A stretch of 64,000 nt of DNA from Saprospiraceae bacterium (GTDB lineage Bacteria > Bacteroidota > Bacteroidia > Chitinophagales > Saprospiraceae): positions 86,363 through 150,362 of the forward strand of contig JAGNXB010000003.1 in assembly GCA_017985675.1 (NCBI GenBank), written 5' to 3'. This document shows, in pieces, positions 52,721 through 62,905 of the stretch. The position numbers and the translations under genes were made by a program. The notes below the pieces were generated by a model, which did not search any database, was not told the DNA's origin, and saw only the letters and a program-made list of their open reading frames with translations. Within the stretch, counting starts at the first letter, position 1. Each line of letters starts with the position of its first letter.

Positions 52721-52835
52721 CCTTAGGGTAATTTGGCGCGAATTAAAATAATTTTGTGCACTGTGTAGTTATAAGCACGGTCCTTGAAATGGTACGGTTT
52801 TTCGTATCTAACAAAAAGTTAATATCATCACGGTC

Positions 52836-55800
52836 TTGAGATCAGTACACCTACTAACCATAATCCTGCTCGTTGGGTTCCTCTTTTCTTCCTGTGCTAC
52901 ACAGAAGAGTCGGGAGAAACGTTCGGCACTCAACCGCTTTTACCACAATACTACGGCTTATTACAATGGCTATTTTAATGCCAACGTATTGTATGAACAA
53001 AGTAAGCTCAAACTGTCGGCCGCAAACCAGGACAACTACATCCAGGTGCTGGATGTATATGACTACGTAGAAGTACCCAATCCGGAGGTGATCGCTGCTG
53101 ATGTGGACCGCGCTATTGAAAAACTCTCGGTGGTGGTAGCCCTGCACCGCCAAAGCGCATGGACCGATGACAGCTATCTGCTGGTGGGCAAATCGCAGTA
53201 TCTCAAACACGATTACGAAACGGCCGAAGAGACACTGGAATACATGAAAGAAGTGTATTCGCCAGAGGCTGTAGCGAATCGGAAAAAGAATATCAGCAAA
53301 AAAGCCAAGGCGAAGGCAAAAAATAAGGAAAGAGAGGAAAAGAAAAAAATAGCCGACAAGGCACGAGAAGAGAAAAAAGAAGCCGCCGAAGAAGCGCGTG
53401 AGGAGCGCCAAAAAGATCAAAAGACCACCGCCAAGGAGCGAAAAAAAGAAGCCGAGCGCAAACAAAAAGAACGCCGCAAAGAGGCCAAAGCCCGCGCAAA
53501 AGCACGCAAAAAGGGCCAAAAGCTACCGCCCAAGACACCGACTACCAACTTGCCAGCTACCCCAACAGATTCAGTGGGTAATCAGCCCCCATTAAATCCC
53601 ATTCCCCCGCCCGAGGTAAAGGACACTGCTCAGCAGGACCAAAATATACCTGAGGCACCCAAGGAAGAGACACCCAAAAAAGAGAACTACTTCCTCAAAC
53701 ACCGCCCGGCCTATGCCGCCGGTCTGCTTTGGCTGGGTAGGGTCTACACGGAGCGCCAACTGTATGAAGATGGGATGCGCGCTTTCAATGAGGCATCCAT
53801 GCAGCTCAGTGCCTCGGATGAAGTATTGCGCGAAATACCTGTGGCGCAGGCGCATTCGCTCATCAAACAGGAGCGGTATAGCGATGCCATTCCCTACCTC
53901 AATCTCGCCATCCAACGTGCCAACAAAAAAAAGCTGAAAGCCCGCTATTACTATATACTCGGTCAGATCCAGCAACGTCAGGGCCAATTGGCCGATGCGG
54001 TCAGTTCGTTTCGCAGTGTGCGCAAGTTGCGCCCGGGATATGAAATGGACTTTAACGCCCGCATGAACCTTACCCTCAGTGAGTGGATGGCAGGTCAGGC
54101 CAGTGCCGAACAAGCACAGAAGAACCTTGAAAAAATGCTCAAGGACAAAAAAAATCAGGAATACAAGGACCGGATCTATTTTGCCCTGGCTGATATAAAT
54201 CTCTACAATAAGGACACCACACTGGCTATTGCCAACTTGCGGGAATCCCTAGGCACCTCTTCTTCAAATAAAGCACAGCGTGCCGAGACACAGCTCAAGC
54301 TGGCCGACCTGTATTATGCCCGCGAGCAATACATCGAGGCGAAGACCTACTACGAACAATCACTGGAAAACCTGGCTGTTACCGATGATCGGTATACCCG
54401 CGCCTCCCTCTTGAGCCGCAACCTCACCGACATAGCCCGCAACCTCCAAACCATCACCTTGCAAGACAGCCTGATCCGCATAGCCGGTATGACAGAGAAG
54501 GAGCGCATCGAGCTGGCAGAAGCGATCAAAGCCGACCGATTGGCAAAGGTAGCCGAGCAACAAAAAAAGGCAGACGCGAACACCAAAGAGGGCCCCCAGG
54601 CACAATCCGTAAATCTTGCGCAGTCCGGTCAGCGTAACGCACCGGCAGGTACCGCCAAGTCGACGTTTTTTGCTTATGATACCAAGACACTGGAACGTGG
54701 CATCAAGGATTTTAAAAAATATTGGGGCGATCGCCCTCTGTCCGACGGATGGCGTCAATCCAGCAAATCGATATCGCTCAATGTCGAAGAGGCTACATCG
54801 GCAGAAGAAGCCGTGGAGACAAAACTGACCAAATCCGAACTTCAGGAAATGTTTAAGGATGTGCCCTTTGAGGAAGAAGCACTGGTCAAAGCACATGAAA
54901 AAATTGAAGATGCGATGATGGCGCTCGGTCGCCTGTACCGGGAGCGACTGGAATACAACGAAAAATCCATCGAAGTGCTGAATGAACTCCTCAAGCGCTA
55001 CCCCGAAACGGAAAGCGAACTGGATGCCTGGTATTTCCTTTATCTCGCCCACAACGATCTCGGGCAGAGGGCAGAAGCCAAACGCTATTTTGATTTGATC
55101 ACCGGCAAATACCCGGAATCAACGTATGCGCGGGTATTAAGCGATCCGGAATATCTCGGTGAGAGCCGCGATAAAGAACGGCGCCTGAATGCCTATTACA
55201 GTGCAACCTACGACTATTTCCAGGACGGCCAATACCAGACGGTATGGGATAGACTTGGTCAGGTCGATACCCTCTTTGGCAAAGAAAACCGACTGCAAAC
55301 CAAATTTGCCATGCTGGGTGCCATGACAACGGGTAATCTCGAAGGGAAAGATGCCTACATCGATGCCCTAAAGGAAGTGATCGCCAAATTCCCCAATACA
55401 GAAGAGGAAAAACGGGCCAAAGAAATACTCCGTTTATTAGGGGACAAATCCGTCTCGCCCAAGGATCTGACCGGACAGGAAAGCCAGGAGAGTGGGTTTG
55501 AATTAGATCCCGATGGAGTGCATTACATCATCATCAATTGGAATATCAATCAGGTCAACCTGGAGGATGCCCAGCAGGCGGTGAATGAATTTAACAAAAC
55601 CTACTTTAAAGCCGATCGACTGCGGTTATCTGCCAATATTTTCCTCAATGTGGATGTACCCCTGATGGTGATCCGCAAATTTGATTCTGCGGCCAAAGCG
55701 ATGGAGTTTTTCAATCTGTCGCAAAAGTATCCGGAACAATTTATAGGCAAGCCGGGTGTCCCCTTTAAGGTGTATCCTGCCACGCAGCAGAACTATCGGA

Positions 55801-55862
55801 TTATCCTGAAGGAACGTTCACTGGACTCCTACGACACGTTTTTCAAGGAAAATTATAAGTAG
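52836..55862 (+). CDS. SprE/PorW-like TPR lipoprotein of the T9SS/gliding machinery
   Basis: 1008 residues from a TTG start. The lipobox 'LLVGFLFSSCA' gives a lipidated Cys near 21. 'FYHNTTAYYNGYFNANVLYE' near 35-54 is a hallmark of SprE/PorW. A highly charged Lys/Glu/Ala coiled coil (~150-235) and a Pro-rich linker precede TPR repeats through ~300-560 and ~700-870. The C-terminus (~890-1000, 'PDGVHYIIINWNINQVNLED') is the conserved tail. SprE in Flavobacterium is needed for gliding and secretion, and PorW for T9SS. It explains how the cargo proteins in this window may be exported. Confidence 0.88.
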   Translation: MRSVHLLTIILLVGFLFSSCATQKSREKRSALNRFYHNTTAYYNGYFNANVLYEQSKLKLSAANQDNYIQVLDVYDYVEVPNPEVIAADVDRAIEKLSVVVALHRQSAWTDDSYLLVGKSQYLKHDYETAEETLEYMKEVYSPEAVANRKKNISKKAKAKAKNKEREEKKKIADKAREEKKEAAEEAREERQKDQKTTAKERKKEAERKQKERRKEAKARAKARKKGQKLPPKTPTTNLPATPTDSVGNQPPLNPIPPPEVKDTAQQDQNIPEAPKEETPKKENYFLKHRPAYAAGLLWLGRVYTERQLYEDGMRAFNEASMQLSASDEVLREIPVAQAHSLIKQERYSDAIPYLNLAIQRANKKKLKARYYYILGQIQQRQGQLADAVSSFRSVRKLRPGYEMDFNARMNLTLSEWMAGQASAEQAQKNLEKMLKDKKNQEYKDRIYFALADINLYNKDTTLAIANLRESLGTSSSNKAQRAETQLKLADLYYAREQYIEAKTYYEQSLENLAVTDDRYTRASLLSRNLTDIARNLQTITLQDSLIRIAGMTEKERIELAEAIKADRLAKVAEQQKKADANTKEGPQAQSVNLAQSGQRNAPAGTAKSTFFAYDTKTLERGIKDFKKYWGDRPLSDGWRQSSKSISLNVEEATSAEEAVETKLTKSELQEMFKDVPFEEEALVKAHEKIEDAMMALGRLYRERLEYNEKSIEVLNELLKRYPETESELDAWYFLYLAHNDLGQRAEAKRYFDLITGKYPESTYARVLSDPEYLGESRDKERRLNAYYSATYDYFQDGQYQTVWDRLGQVDTLFGKENRLQTKFAMLGAMTTGNLEGKDAYIDALKEVIAKFPNTEEEKRAKEILRLLGDKSVSPKDLTGQESQESGFELDPDGVHYIIINWNINQVNLEDAQQAVNEFNKTYFKADRLRLSANIFLNVDVPLMVIRKFDSAAKAMEFFNLSQKYPEQFIGKPGVPFKVYPATQQNYRIILKERSLDSYDTFFKENYK

Positions 55863-56513
55863 TCAGACCTGGGTCAATTGGGCGCATGGTTGAGGATATC
55901 CTTTGTAGAAATAAAGATTAGTCGGTCATTTATCGTCATTAAAAATCTTCTCAACCAATTCAACCCCTTCAGGGTTGGAGAGTTCTGTTTTTTTACACCG
56001 GGTTGCACCCGGGGCTATGCATATTCAACCCTTTCAGGGTTGATAGACCTTCTTTCTATAATTGAATCCAATCACTTACTTTACTGATAGATGTTGGGCT
56101 AAAAATTTCCAGAACTGAAGCCTGAAGGGCTTCAGTTTCAGTAGCCCCGGGCCCCGGGTGCAACCCGGGGGATGAAAAAACAATAAATCAGCAACCCTGA
56201 AGGGGTTGAACTGGGAGAAGATCTTATATGACTATCAATGACCGAGATTCTTAACTAAACAACATTGATTCCCAGATTCCAGATTATTACTTTTTACGGG
56301 CTGTGGTCACGTGCCTTGGCAAAGGTGCCGGGGCACCTGAGCACACCACGTCTCGGTCCAGATTCCAGATTCCCGGATTCCAGATTATTACGGAACTATT
56401 GATTCAAGGTCCTTTTAGGCAAATAAAAAATCAAAAGGGCATCACGTAAGCCTCGCACGGGGCGTACTGTTCAAGGACATTTACCGAATACACGAATACA
56501 CGAATAACCAGAC
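55863..56513. other. 650-base spacer with composite palindromic repeat
   Basis: No gene. Holds the inverted composite element at 55957-56210 and a loose direct repeat of a 'GATTCCAGATTATTAC' segment at about 56273-56288 and 56374-56391. Confidence 0.6.
55957..56210. repeat. inverted composite repeat (REP/MITE-like)
   Basis: The left arm carries TTCAACCCCTTCAGGGTTG and then CCGGGTTGCACCCGGGGCTA. The right arm carries their reverse complements in the opposite order, each of which is itself a near-palindrome. A third copy (TTCAACCCTTTCAGGGTTGA) is at about 56024-56043, and a hairpin with CTGAAGCCTGAAGGGCTTCAG is inside. Looks like a non-autonomous or REP-type element; no transposase in the window. 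Confidence 0.7.
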
Positions 56514-57029
56514 TCACTCTTTCCCCAGCGCCCGCAGGTAATAGGCATCGCAACTGGAGTGGCCGGTTTGGCCCATAGCCTGGTCAAGGGGTATAAAACC
56601 AAATTTTTGGTAGAGGGCATTGGCCGTCTGCATCCGATATACGGTCTCCAGGTAGATATGGGTATATCCGTCCTTCGGAGCTTGCTGGAGAATGGTCGTC
56701 ATCAGCGCCTTTCCCCATCCTTTGCCGCGGATCTCGGGGAGGAAATACATTTTTTTTAATTCGCAAGTTTGCGCCACTTCCCCTTCGAGGCGGGCGTAAC
56801 CGCCGCCGCCATAGACGGTTGTATCGGATGCAATCACCCAAAAGGCGGCACCCGGGCGATTGTACGCCGTATACATGTGATCCACTTCGGTATCATGGAT
56901 GGAATAGCCCGGTCCGTCACAAGCATGTTCTGTCATGACCGTACGGATCACCGTGGCTATTTGTGGATTATCCTCCGGCTGGATGAGTCGCAGCCGGGGC
57001 AAATCGCCTACAACGAGTCGATCAGGCAT
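56514..57029 (-). CDS. GNAT family N-acetyltransferase
   Basis: 171 residues from ATG 57029 ('[20 protein letters not shown]'). Motif A is 'MYFLPEIRGKGWGKALMTTI' and motif B 'IYLETVYRMQTANALYQKFG'. Substrate unknown. Its start overlaps the end of ftsH by eight bases (ATGCCTGA), so it is translationally coupled to ftsH. Confidence 0.9.
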   Translation of the reverse strand: MPDRLVVGDLPRLRLIQPEDNPQIATVIRTVMTEHACDGPGYSIHDTEVDHMYTAYNRPGAAFWVIASDTTVYGGGGYARLEGEVAQTCELKKMYFLPEIRGKGWGKALMTTILQQAPKDGYTHIYLETVYRMQTANALYQKFGFIPLDQAMGQTGHSSCDAYYLRALGKE

Positions 57030-59076
57030 CTTCGCCTTGGTCCGGTGCGGCAACTACAGGCTCTGCCTCGTCTTTCGGTGCTGGTTTAGCTTCAGGCACT
57101 ACGGGCGTCGGCTCCTCCTCCTTGATGACATCATGAAGATGGCTCATCTGGGCAGAAACGGGTTCCGGATAGCCGTAAGGCCTTGGACCGATCAGTCGCT
57201 CCACATCCGCTTTGTGCAGCACTTCTTTTTCCAGGAGCTGGCGGGCGAGTTTTTCAAGTTCGTCCCTGCGCTCGGTCAGGAGATTCTGTGCGCGGATGTA
57301 TTGTTCTTCGATGATGTTGCGGACTTGGTCATCGATAAGGCGTGCTGTCTGGTCTGAGTAGGGCTTGCTGAATTGCTCCTGGCTCATGCTGTGAAAGGAT
57401 ATGTTACCCACCTGTTCGTTCATGCCAAATACGGCCACCATGCTGTAGGCAATCTTGGTGATCTGGTCCAGGTCGTTTTGAGCACCTGTGGATATTTTAC
57501 CAAAAACCACCTTCTCCGCAGCACGACCACCCAGGGTCATACAGATGCGGTCCAGCAACTGCTCGGTACGGGTGATATATTCCTCCTTGGGCAGGTATTG
57601 CGCGTATCCCAGCGTGCCGATACCCCGTGGGACGATGGTCACTTTTACCAGCGGAGAGGCATGCTCGAGGAACCAGCCACAAATGGCATGGCCCGCTTCG
57701 TGGAAGGCGATGATCTCCTTTTCGTGTGGCGCAATGAGTTTGCTCTTTTTTTCCAGTCCGCCGATGACTTTATCCAGGGCATAATTGAAGTCCTCCATAT
57801 CGACGGCATCCTTGCCGAGGCGGGCTGCGATCAGGGCGGCTTCATTACATACGTTGGCAATTTCCGCTCCGGCAAATCCGGGTGTCATCTCGGCCAGTGT
57901 ATCGGGATTGATGTCTTTGGAGATGGTGATATTTTTCAGGTGCACGACAAATATCTGCGCCCTGCCTTTGAGGTCGGGCCGGTCAATACCTATCTGCCGG
58001 TCAAAACGTCCCGGACGCAAGAGGGCATTGTCCAATACATCCGGCCGGTTGGTGGCCGCCAGCAGGATGACCCCTTTATCCGTAGAGAAGCCGTCCATCT
58101 CTACCAGCAACTGGTTGAGCGTACTTTCCCGCTCATCATTGCCACCGGTGAATGTGCCTTTGCCCCTGGCGCGACCAATCGCGTCTATCTCGTCGATAAA
58201 GATGATACACGGTGCTTTTTCCCGCGCCTGTTTAAAGAGGTCACGCACCCGGGAAGCACCCACACCGACAAACATTTCGACAAAGTCCGATCCGGAGATA
58301 GAGAAAAACGGCACATTGGCCTCACCTGCAACGGCTTTTGCCAGCAGGGTTTTACCGGTACCCGGAGGGCCTACGAGCAGCACCCCTTTGGGGATTTTGC
58401 CGCCGAGGAGCGTATATTTTTTGGGATTGCGCAGGAAGTCTACGACCTCCATCACTTCTTCCTTGGCTTCGTCCAGTCCGGCCACATCCGCAAAGGTGAC
58501 ATTGACCTTGGTATTTTTATCAAACAGCGTGGCCCGCGACTTGCCGATATTGAATATCTGGCCGCCTGCACCCCCGCCACCGGAGCTGACCCGGCGCATG
58601 ATGAAGAGCCAGATTCCGACAAAAATCAAAATAGGGAGTACCCATCCGATGATGGGGCCCAGCCAGTTTTGTTTCTCGATGTATTGGGGTTCGATCTTTT
58701 TTTCAGGTGCCAGCTCGGCATTTAACGTATTGAGGCGGGAAGCAAACACCTCCGGCGGACCTACGTTGAAATAGTAGTGCGGCTTGGGACCACCAAATTT
58801 GCTGATGGACGCGTCTTTATACTGCTCCTGCGATAGTCTTTCCTTGCGGATATAGATGTAAGCGTACTGTTGGTTGACTACCTCCAGCTTATCTATATCG
58901 CCGTCCTTGACCATGGTTGCAAAGCGGTCCCAGCGGATGGGATCGTTGCTGGCGGAGGAGAAGCTGATAAAATTGAATATAATCAGGGCCAGGCCTATAA
59001 GCGCGTAAATCCAGTAGGAGTTGAAACGCGGCTTTGGCTCGGGTGTATTGTTTTCGGGTTGGCGGGAACCTTCCAT
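57022..59076 (-). CDS. ftsH: ATP-dependent zinc metalloprotease FtsH
   Basis: 684 residues. Two membrane segments (~20-40 and ~160-180) flank a periplasmic part. The AAA domain has Walker A '[16 protein letters not shown]', Walker B '[11 protein letters not shown]' and the second region of homology '[20 protein letters not shown]'. The protease motif is '[12 protein letters not shown]' (HExxH). A Gly-rich '[18 protein letters not shown]' linker and an acidic/Pro tail are typical of Bacteroidota. It degrades misassembled membrane proteins. Cotranscribed behind rsfS. Confidence 0.98.
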   Translation of the reverse strand: MEGSRQPENNTPEPKPRFNSYWIYALIGLALIIFNFISFSSASNDPIRWDRFATMVKDGDIDKLEVVNQQYAYIYIRKERLSQEQYKDASISKFGGPKPHYYFNVGPPEVFASRLNTLNAELAPEKKIEPQYIEKQNWLGPIIGWVLPILIFVGIWLFIMRRVSSGGGGAGGQIFNIGKSRATLFDKNTKVNVTFADVAGLDEAKEEVMEVVDFLRNPKKYTLLGGKIPKGVLLVGPPGTGKTLLAKAVAGEANVPFFSISGSDFVEMFVGVGASRVRDLFKQAREKAPCIIFIDEIDAIGRARGKGTFTGGNDERESTLNQLLVEMDGFSTDKGVILLAATNRPDVLDNALLRPGRFDRQIGIDRPDLKGRAQIFVVHLKNITISKDINPDTLAEMTPGFAGAEIANVCNEAALIAARLGKDAVDMEDFNYALDKVIGGLEKKSKLIAPHEKEIIAFHEAGHAICGWFLEHASPLVKVTIVPRGIGTLGYAQYLPKEEYITRTEQLLDRICMTLGGRAAEKVVFGKISTGAQNDLDQITKIAYSMVAVFGMNEQVGNISFHSMSQEQFSKPYSDQTARLIDDQVRNIIEEQYIRAQNLLTERRDELEKLARQLLEKEVLHKADVERLIGPRPYGYPEPVSAQMSHLHDVIKEEEPTPVVPEAKPAPKDEAEPVVAAPDQGEDA

Positions 59077-59132
59077 AATGTATTATTCCTCTAGGTAAAT
59101 CCAGTTAATCTCGATAAAACGACAAGCGATGC

Positions 59133-59522
59133 TTAAAGGTTTTCGTAGGACGTGACCTGTGCATCGCTCCACAAGTCTTCCAGGTCGTAGTATGCCCTTG
59201 CTTCGGGGTGGAAGACATGGACCAGTGTATTGTAATAATCAAGTAAGACCCATCGACCAAAATCCTTACCTTCAACGTGGTAAGCTTTGAGATGGGCTTC
59301 ATCGCGTACGCGCTGTTCGATACGGTCACCGATAGCACGGATTTGTGTATTCGAATCGCCTTCGCAGATGATAAAAAAGTCGGCCGGGGCTTCTTTTAAC
59401 TGCCTCAGATCCAACTTTACGATGTTTTTTCCTTTGATATCCTGTATACAGTCTATAATGAGATCATTGAGCTGTTCATCAGATACGGCCTCTCTGCGGG
59501 CTTCGCGGGATAGGTAATTCAA
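59133..59522 (-). CDS. rsfS: ribosome silencing factor RsfS
   Basis: 129 residues. 'LNDLIIDCIQDIKGKNIVKL', 'FFIICEGDSNTQIRAIGDRI' and 'GKDFGRWVLLDYYNTLVHVF' are the standard RsfS/Iojap segments. It binds ribosomal protein uL14 and blocks subunit joining in starvation. Start is a TTG at 59522; it lies 56 bases before ftsH. The divergent birA start at 59523 abuts it, leaving no room for promoters unless one of the two genes begins further in. Confidence 0.94.
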   Translation of the reverse strand: MNYLSREARREAVSDEQLNDLIIDCIQDIKGKNIVKLDLRQLKEAPADFFIICEGDSNTQIRAIGDRIEQRVRDEAHLKAYHVEGKDFGRWVLLDYYNTLVHVFHPEARAYYDLEDLWSDAQVTSYENL

Positions 59523-60338
59523 ATGGTAGGTTTATTTTTGACGCGCTTCAAAATTAGGTATTATTCCAAGAACTTGACAAACGAATCATCTACACTCTTT
59601 ATTGGCCGCCCGCTGATCCATCTGGAATCAGTGGTTTCGACGAACGGATACCTGCTCGACCTCACTACAAAAAGCACACCATCCGAAGGAACAGCCGTTG
59701 TGGCAGACATCCAGACGGGTGGGAAAGGACAATTTGGCAGTTCGTGGCATAGTGAGCCTGGCACAAACCTTCTTTTTAGTGTTTTGCTTCAGCCAACATT
59801 TCTTCCCCCGGTCGATCAGTTTATGCTGTCGCGTGTAGCTGCGTTGGCTGTACATGGCGCGTTGGCGGATGATTTTCCGGGATTGGTGATTAAATGGCCC
59901 AATGATATCTGGCTGGAAGGACGCAAAGTGGCGGGCATACTGATCGAAAATGTCCTTTCTGGCATGCACTTCCGTCACTCCGTTATTGGCATCGGGCTCA
60001 ATGTCAATCAAACCGTATTTCCACCCCATTTACCCCTGGCCGGTTCGCTGGCAGCCGTGGCAGGGCATCCTTTACCCCTCGAACCCTTATTGCACCGGAT
60101 CTTCCAGCATCTCGAACATCAATATCTGCGATTGCGCAGGGGCGATCTGGACGAATTGTGTGCCGACTACGAATGGTCACTCCACCAGTTGGATGTACAG
60201 GCCCGGTATGCCCATCCGGGGGAAGCCCCTTTTGACGGAATCCTGCGTGGCGTGAACCGGGAGGGCTTCGCATTGGTTGAGCATGCCGGCACAGGTATCG
60301 TCCGACCGTATAACCTTAAAGAAATCCGCTTTTTATGA
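59523..60338 (+). CDS. birA: biotin--[acetyl-CoA-carboxylase] ligase
   Basis: 271 residues, the catalytic and C-terminal domains only, without a DNA-binding domain. 'LESVVSTNGYLLDL' opens the catalytic domain, 'VVADIQTGGKGQFGSSWHSE' is the biotinyl-AMP loop (less basic than the usual GRGRxGR), and 'LVIKWPNDIWLEGRKVAGIL' and 'IGIGLNVNQT' follow. The ATG at 59523 abuts rsfS, and an in-frame TTG at 59574 just before 'TNESSTLFIGRPLIHLESV' may be the real start. Confidence 0.94.
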   Translation: MVGLFLTRFKIRYYSKNLTNESSTLFIGRPLIHLESVVSTNGYLLDLTTKSTPSEGTAVVADIQTGGKGQFGSSWHSEPGTNLLFSVLLQPTFLPPVDQFMLSRVAALAVHGALADDFPGLVIKWPNDIWLEGRKVAGILIENVLSGMHFRHSVIGIGLNVNQTVFPPHLPLAGSLAAVAGHPLPLEPLLHRIFQHLEHQYLRLRRGDLDELCADYEWSLHQLDVQARYAHPGEAPFDGILRGVNREGFALVEHAGTGIVRPYNLKEIRFL

Positions 60339-61606
60339 ATGCACTGATCCTTACCGTAGGCGATGAAATCCTCATCGGACAGACCCTCGATACCAACTCC
60401 GCCTGGATAGGCCGCGAACTGAATCAGATCGGGGTGCGGGTCATCCAGCGCATTGTGTGCGGCGACGAGCTGCCGGCCATCATGGCCGCACTGGAAGAAG
60501 GCTTTCGGGTAGCCGATATCATCCTCATGACCGGTGGCCTCGGGCCCACCAAAGACGATATCACCAAGACGGCTATCGCCGGCTTTTTCAATGTGGAGCA
60601 AGCCTTTCACACGGAAACCTACGAGCGGATATTGCGCATTTTTGAACGACTGGGTCGGCCGGCTACCGAGGCGCACCGCCAGCAATGTTTTATGCCGGTG
60701 AATGCCCAATTATTGGCCAATCGCATGGGGACCGCACCGGGTATGTTGTTTCGGGAAAAAGGCAAAATCCTTATTTCCATGCCGGGTGTCCCCTATGAAA
60801 TGCAGGCCATCATGACGGATGAGGTCCTGCCGCTGCTCACAGCCGAACCTGGGCTGGTCCCCATATTCCATGAAACACTGCTTACTGCCGGATTGGGCGA
60901 AAGTACCATTGCACAGCAACTGGAGGCATTTGAACAGGCACTGCCGGATTATATCAAACTGGCCTATCTGCCATCACTGGGACAAGTGCGGCTGCGGCTC
61001 AGTGCATTTGGCGGTGATCGTACCTTGCGCTCAAGGGAGATACAAGAGCAGGCGGATAAGATCCGCGCCATACTGGGCAACGCGGTATTTGGCAGGGGCG
61101 AAGACACGCTGGAATCCTGCGTAGGTCGAATACTCAGGGAACGGGGGCTGACCCTTGCCACCGCCGAGAGCTGCACCGGAGGGGATATAGCGCATCATAT
61201 TACCAGCGTGGCGGGATCCAGCCAATATTACCTGGGCACAATCGTAGCTTACCACAACTTCCTGAAAACCTCCCAACTGGGGGTGCCTGCCGATCTTTTG
61301 CAGCAACATGGCGCGGTGAGCGAACCCGTCGTGTTGAAGATGCTCGACGGTGTACTTGACCGGTTTGATGGAGATGTGGGCATGAGTGCATCGGGCGTGG
61401 CGGGTCCGGATGGTGGCACGCCGGCCAAGCCGGTAGGCACGATCTGGATAGCGGTAGGCAACCGCACAGACCCGAGTGCAATCAAGCTGCAATTGGGCAA
61501 GGACCGTGTGAAAAACATTGAGATGACCGCCGTATTTGCGCTCAATCACCTGCGCCTATGGCTGATCGATCACCCGGAGGTGCTGGGGCGCGGATTGCCC
61601 CATTAG
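60335..61606 (+). CDS. cinA: CinA: MoCF-like domain plus NMN amidohydrolase domain
   Basis: 423 residues. N-terminal molybdopterin-binding-like domain (~1-170: 'TVGDEILIGQTLDTNSAWIG', 'MTGGLGPTKDDITK') and C-terminal CinA amidohydrolase (~265-420: 'LATAESCTGGDIAHHITSV', 'VGMSASGVAGPDGGTPAKPV'). Such proteins recycle NMN in the pyridine nucleotide cycle; the old competence link is not general. It overlaps birA by four bases (ATGA). Confidence 0.96.
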   Translation: MNALILTVGDEILIGQTLDTNSAWIGRELNQIGVRVIQRIVCGDELPAIMAALEEGFRVADIILMTGGLGPTKDDITKTAIAGFFNVEQAFHTETYERILRIFERLGRPATEAHRQQCFMPVNAQLLANRMGTAPGMLFREKGKILISMPGVPYEMQAIMTDEVLPLLTAEPGLVPIFHETLLTAGLGESTIAQQLEAFEQALPDYIKLAYLPSLGQVRLRLSAFGGDRTLRSREIQEQADKIRAILGNAVFGRGEDTLESCVGRILRERGLTLATAESCTGGDIAHHITSVAGSSQYYLGTIVAYHNFLKTSQLGVPADLLQQHGAVSEPVVLKMLDGVLDRFDGDVGMSASGVAGPDGGTPAKPVGTIWIAVGNRTDPSAIKLQLGKDRVKNIEMTAVFALNHLRLWLIDHPEVLGRGLPH

Positions 61607-62703
61607 ACCTGCACTTCTTTGGGCCCTTTGCCCGCCTGGTCGGCGATCCAATCACCGCTTTCGCAGAGGGGGGCGCATTCCGATTTAATAAACTGTTCGA
61701 CGGCCTCAGCCTCTTTTTCCGGATAAAGGACATGCAGGTTGGGGCCGGCATCCAGGCTAAAACATACGGCGCTGCCGGTGTCCTTGCGGTATTGTCGGAT
61801 CTTGGCGATCAGGGCCAGGCTATTGGGCTGCATCAGGATATAGGATGGGCGCGAGGCCATCATCAGGGCGTGCAGGGTGAGTGCTTCGTCTTCGGCAATT
61901 TGGCCAAACGTTTCCCAATCGCCCGCTTCCAGCACCGGCAAGAGGCGGGACATCCGTTGACGGGCCTGATCGTACCGCACGGCGGCGTAGGGATGCTGGT
62001 CCATCAGTTCGTGTCCGGCCGAGCTGGATACGGCTTTGCTGCCACTGCTCACGATGAGGATGGCGTTGCGCAGGCTGCGGAAGGATTCGTGTACCCGATC
62101 GGCTACAGGTATGGCATATTCATTGGAGCTGCCTTCCAGTTCGCCATGCACCCCCCAGGCAGCCATATAGGGATACACCGAGCGGCAGGCGCTACCGGAA
62201 CCCAGGCGGGCGATATAGGAGGCTTTTTGCAAAAAGTCCGATTCTTTGGAGAGGGTATTAAAAAAGTGATTTTCCAATGAGCAGAGACAAAGGGCCAATG
62301 CACTCATGGATGAAGCGGAAGAGGCAATACCGGAACTATGGGGAAAGGAATTCCAGGTGTCTACGGACAGATGCAATTGTTTGAGGAAGGGATAGAACTC
62401 CATCAGCGTGCCTAAAAACTTGCTCATTCTTGCCGCAAAAGCGGGCTCCGGCTGATTGTCAAATAGCAGGTCCAATTTAATAGGTGATGCATCCTGATCT
62501 TCGCGCCGCTTGTAAGATAGCGTCATTTGGGTATAGGCTGCATCGAGGGTGATACTGATGGACGGGTTTTTGGGCAACTGAGTGCCATATTTCCCCCAAT
62601 ACTTGATGAGTGCCAGATTGGAGGGGCTGCGCCAGGAAACACTGCCTTGTTGCTGAAAGCTGGTATCCAATACAAGATGGGGATTGCGGAAGTCTATACT
62701 CAT
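61603..62703 (-). CDS. mvaD: diphosphomevalonate decarboxylase
   Basis: 366 residues, GHMP family. 'SNLALIKYWGKYGTQLPKNP' (22-41) and 'SFPHSSGIASSASSMSALAL' (phosphate loop) are distinctive; 'SLDAGPNLHVLYPE' is the C-terminal motif. It converts mevalonate diphosphate to isopentenyl diphosphate, pointing to the mevalonate route of isoprenoid synthesis. Convergent with cinA, with a four-base overlap. Confidence 0.95.
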   Translation of the reverse strand: MSIDFRNPHLVLDTSFQQQGSVSWRSPSNLALIKYWGKYGTQLPKNPSISITLDAAYTQMTLSYKRREDQDASPIKLDLLFDNQPEPAFAARMSKFLGTLMEFYPFLKQLHLSVDTWNSFPHSSGIASSASSMSALALCLCSLENHFFNTLSKESDFLQKASYIARLGSGSACRSVYPYMAAWGVHGELEGSSNEYAIPVADRVHESFRSLRNAILIVSSGSKAVSSSAGHELMDQHPYAAVRYDQARQRMSRLLPVLEAGDWETFGQIAEDEALTLHALMMASRPSYILMQPNSLALIAKIRQYRKDTGSAVCFSLDAGPNLHVLYPEKEAEAVEQFIKSECAPLCESGDWIADQAGKGPKEVQV

Positions 62704-62739
62704 GGGGTAAAGATAGTGGGTGGGTGGTTATTGGGCCTG

Positions 62740-62756
62740 CCTGCCTTCAAGGCAGG
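62740..62756. repeat. short perfect hairpin CCTGCCTT/AAGGCAGG
   Basis: Eight-base arms around a single base, 37 bases upstream of the mvaD start. A related imperfect copy (CTGCCGCCAGGCAG) is at about 62809-62822. Confidence 0.7.
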
Positions 62757-62905
62757 TTATGGGGTTATTTCGAAGCAGCTCCATCACCTTCTACCTTTTA
62801 CACATCCTGTCTGCCGCCAGGCAGGTTCAAAAGTGAACTGCAAAGACGGAAGACGGAGGACCGAAGCCATGACGTGGATCGATACACGCGACACCTACGA
62901 CAACA

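Noticed and set aside
52854..53519. 221-codon minus-strand open frame
   Set aside because: Antisense to the Lys/Glu-rich coil of the SprE/PorW-like gene; its Phe/Leu-rich product is a mirror artefact.
57373..58725. 450-codon plus-strand open frame
   Set aside because: Fully antisense to ftsH, which has every catalytic motif; a shadow frame.
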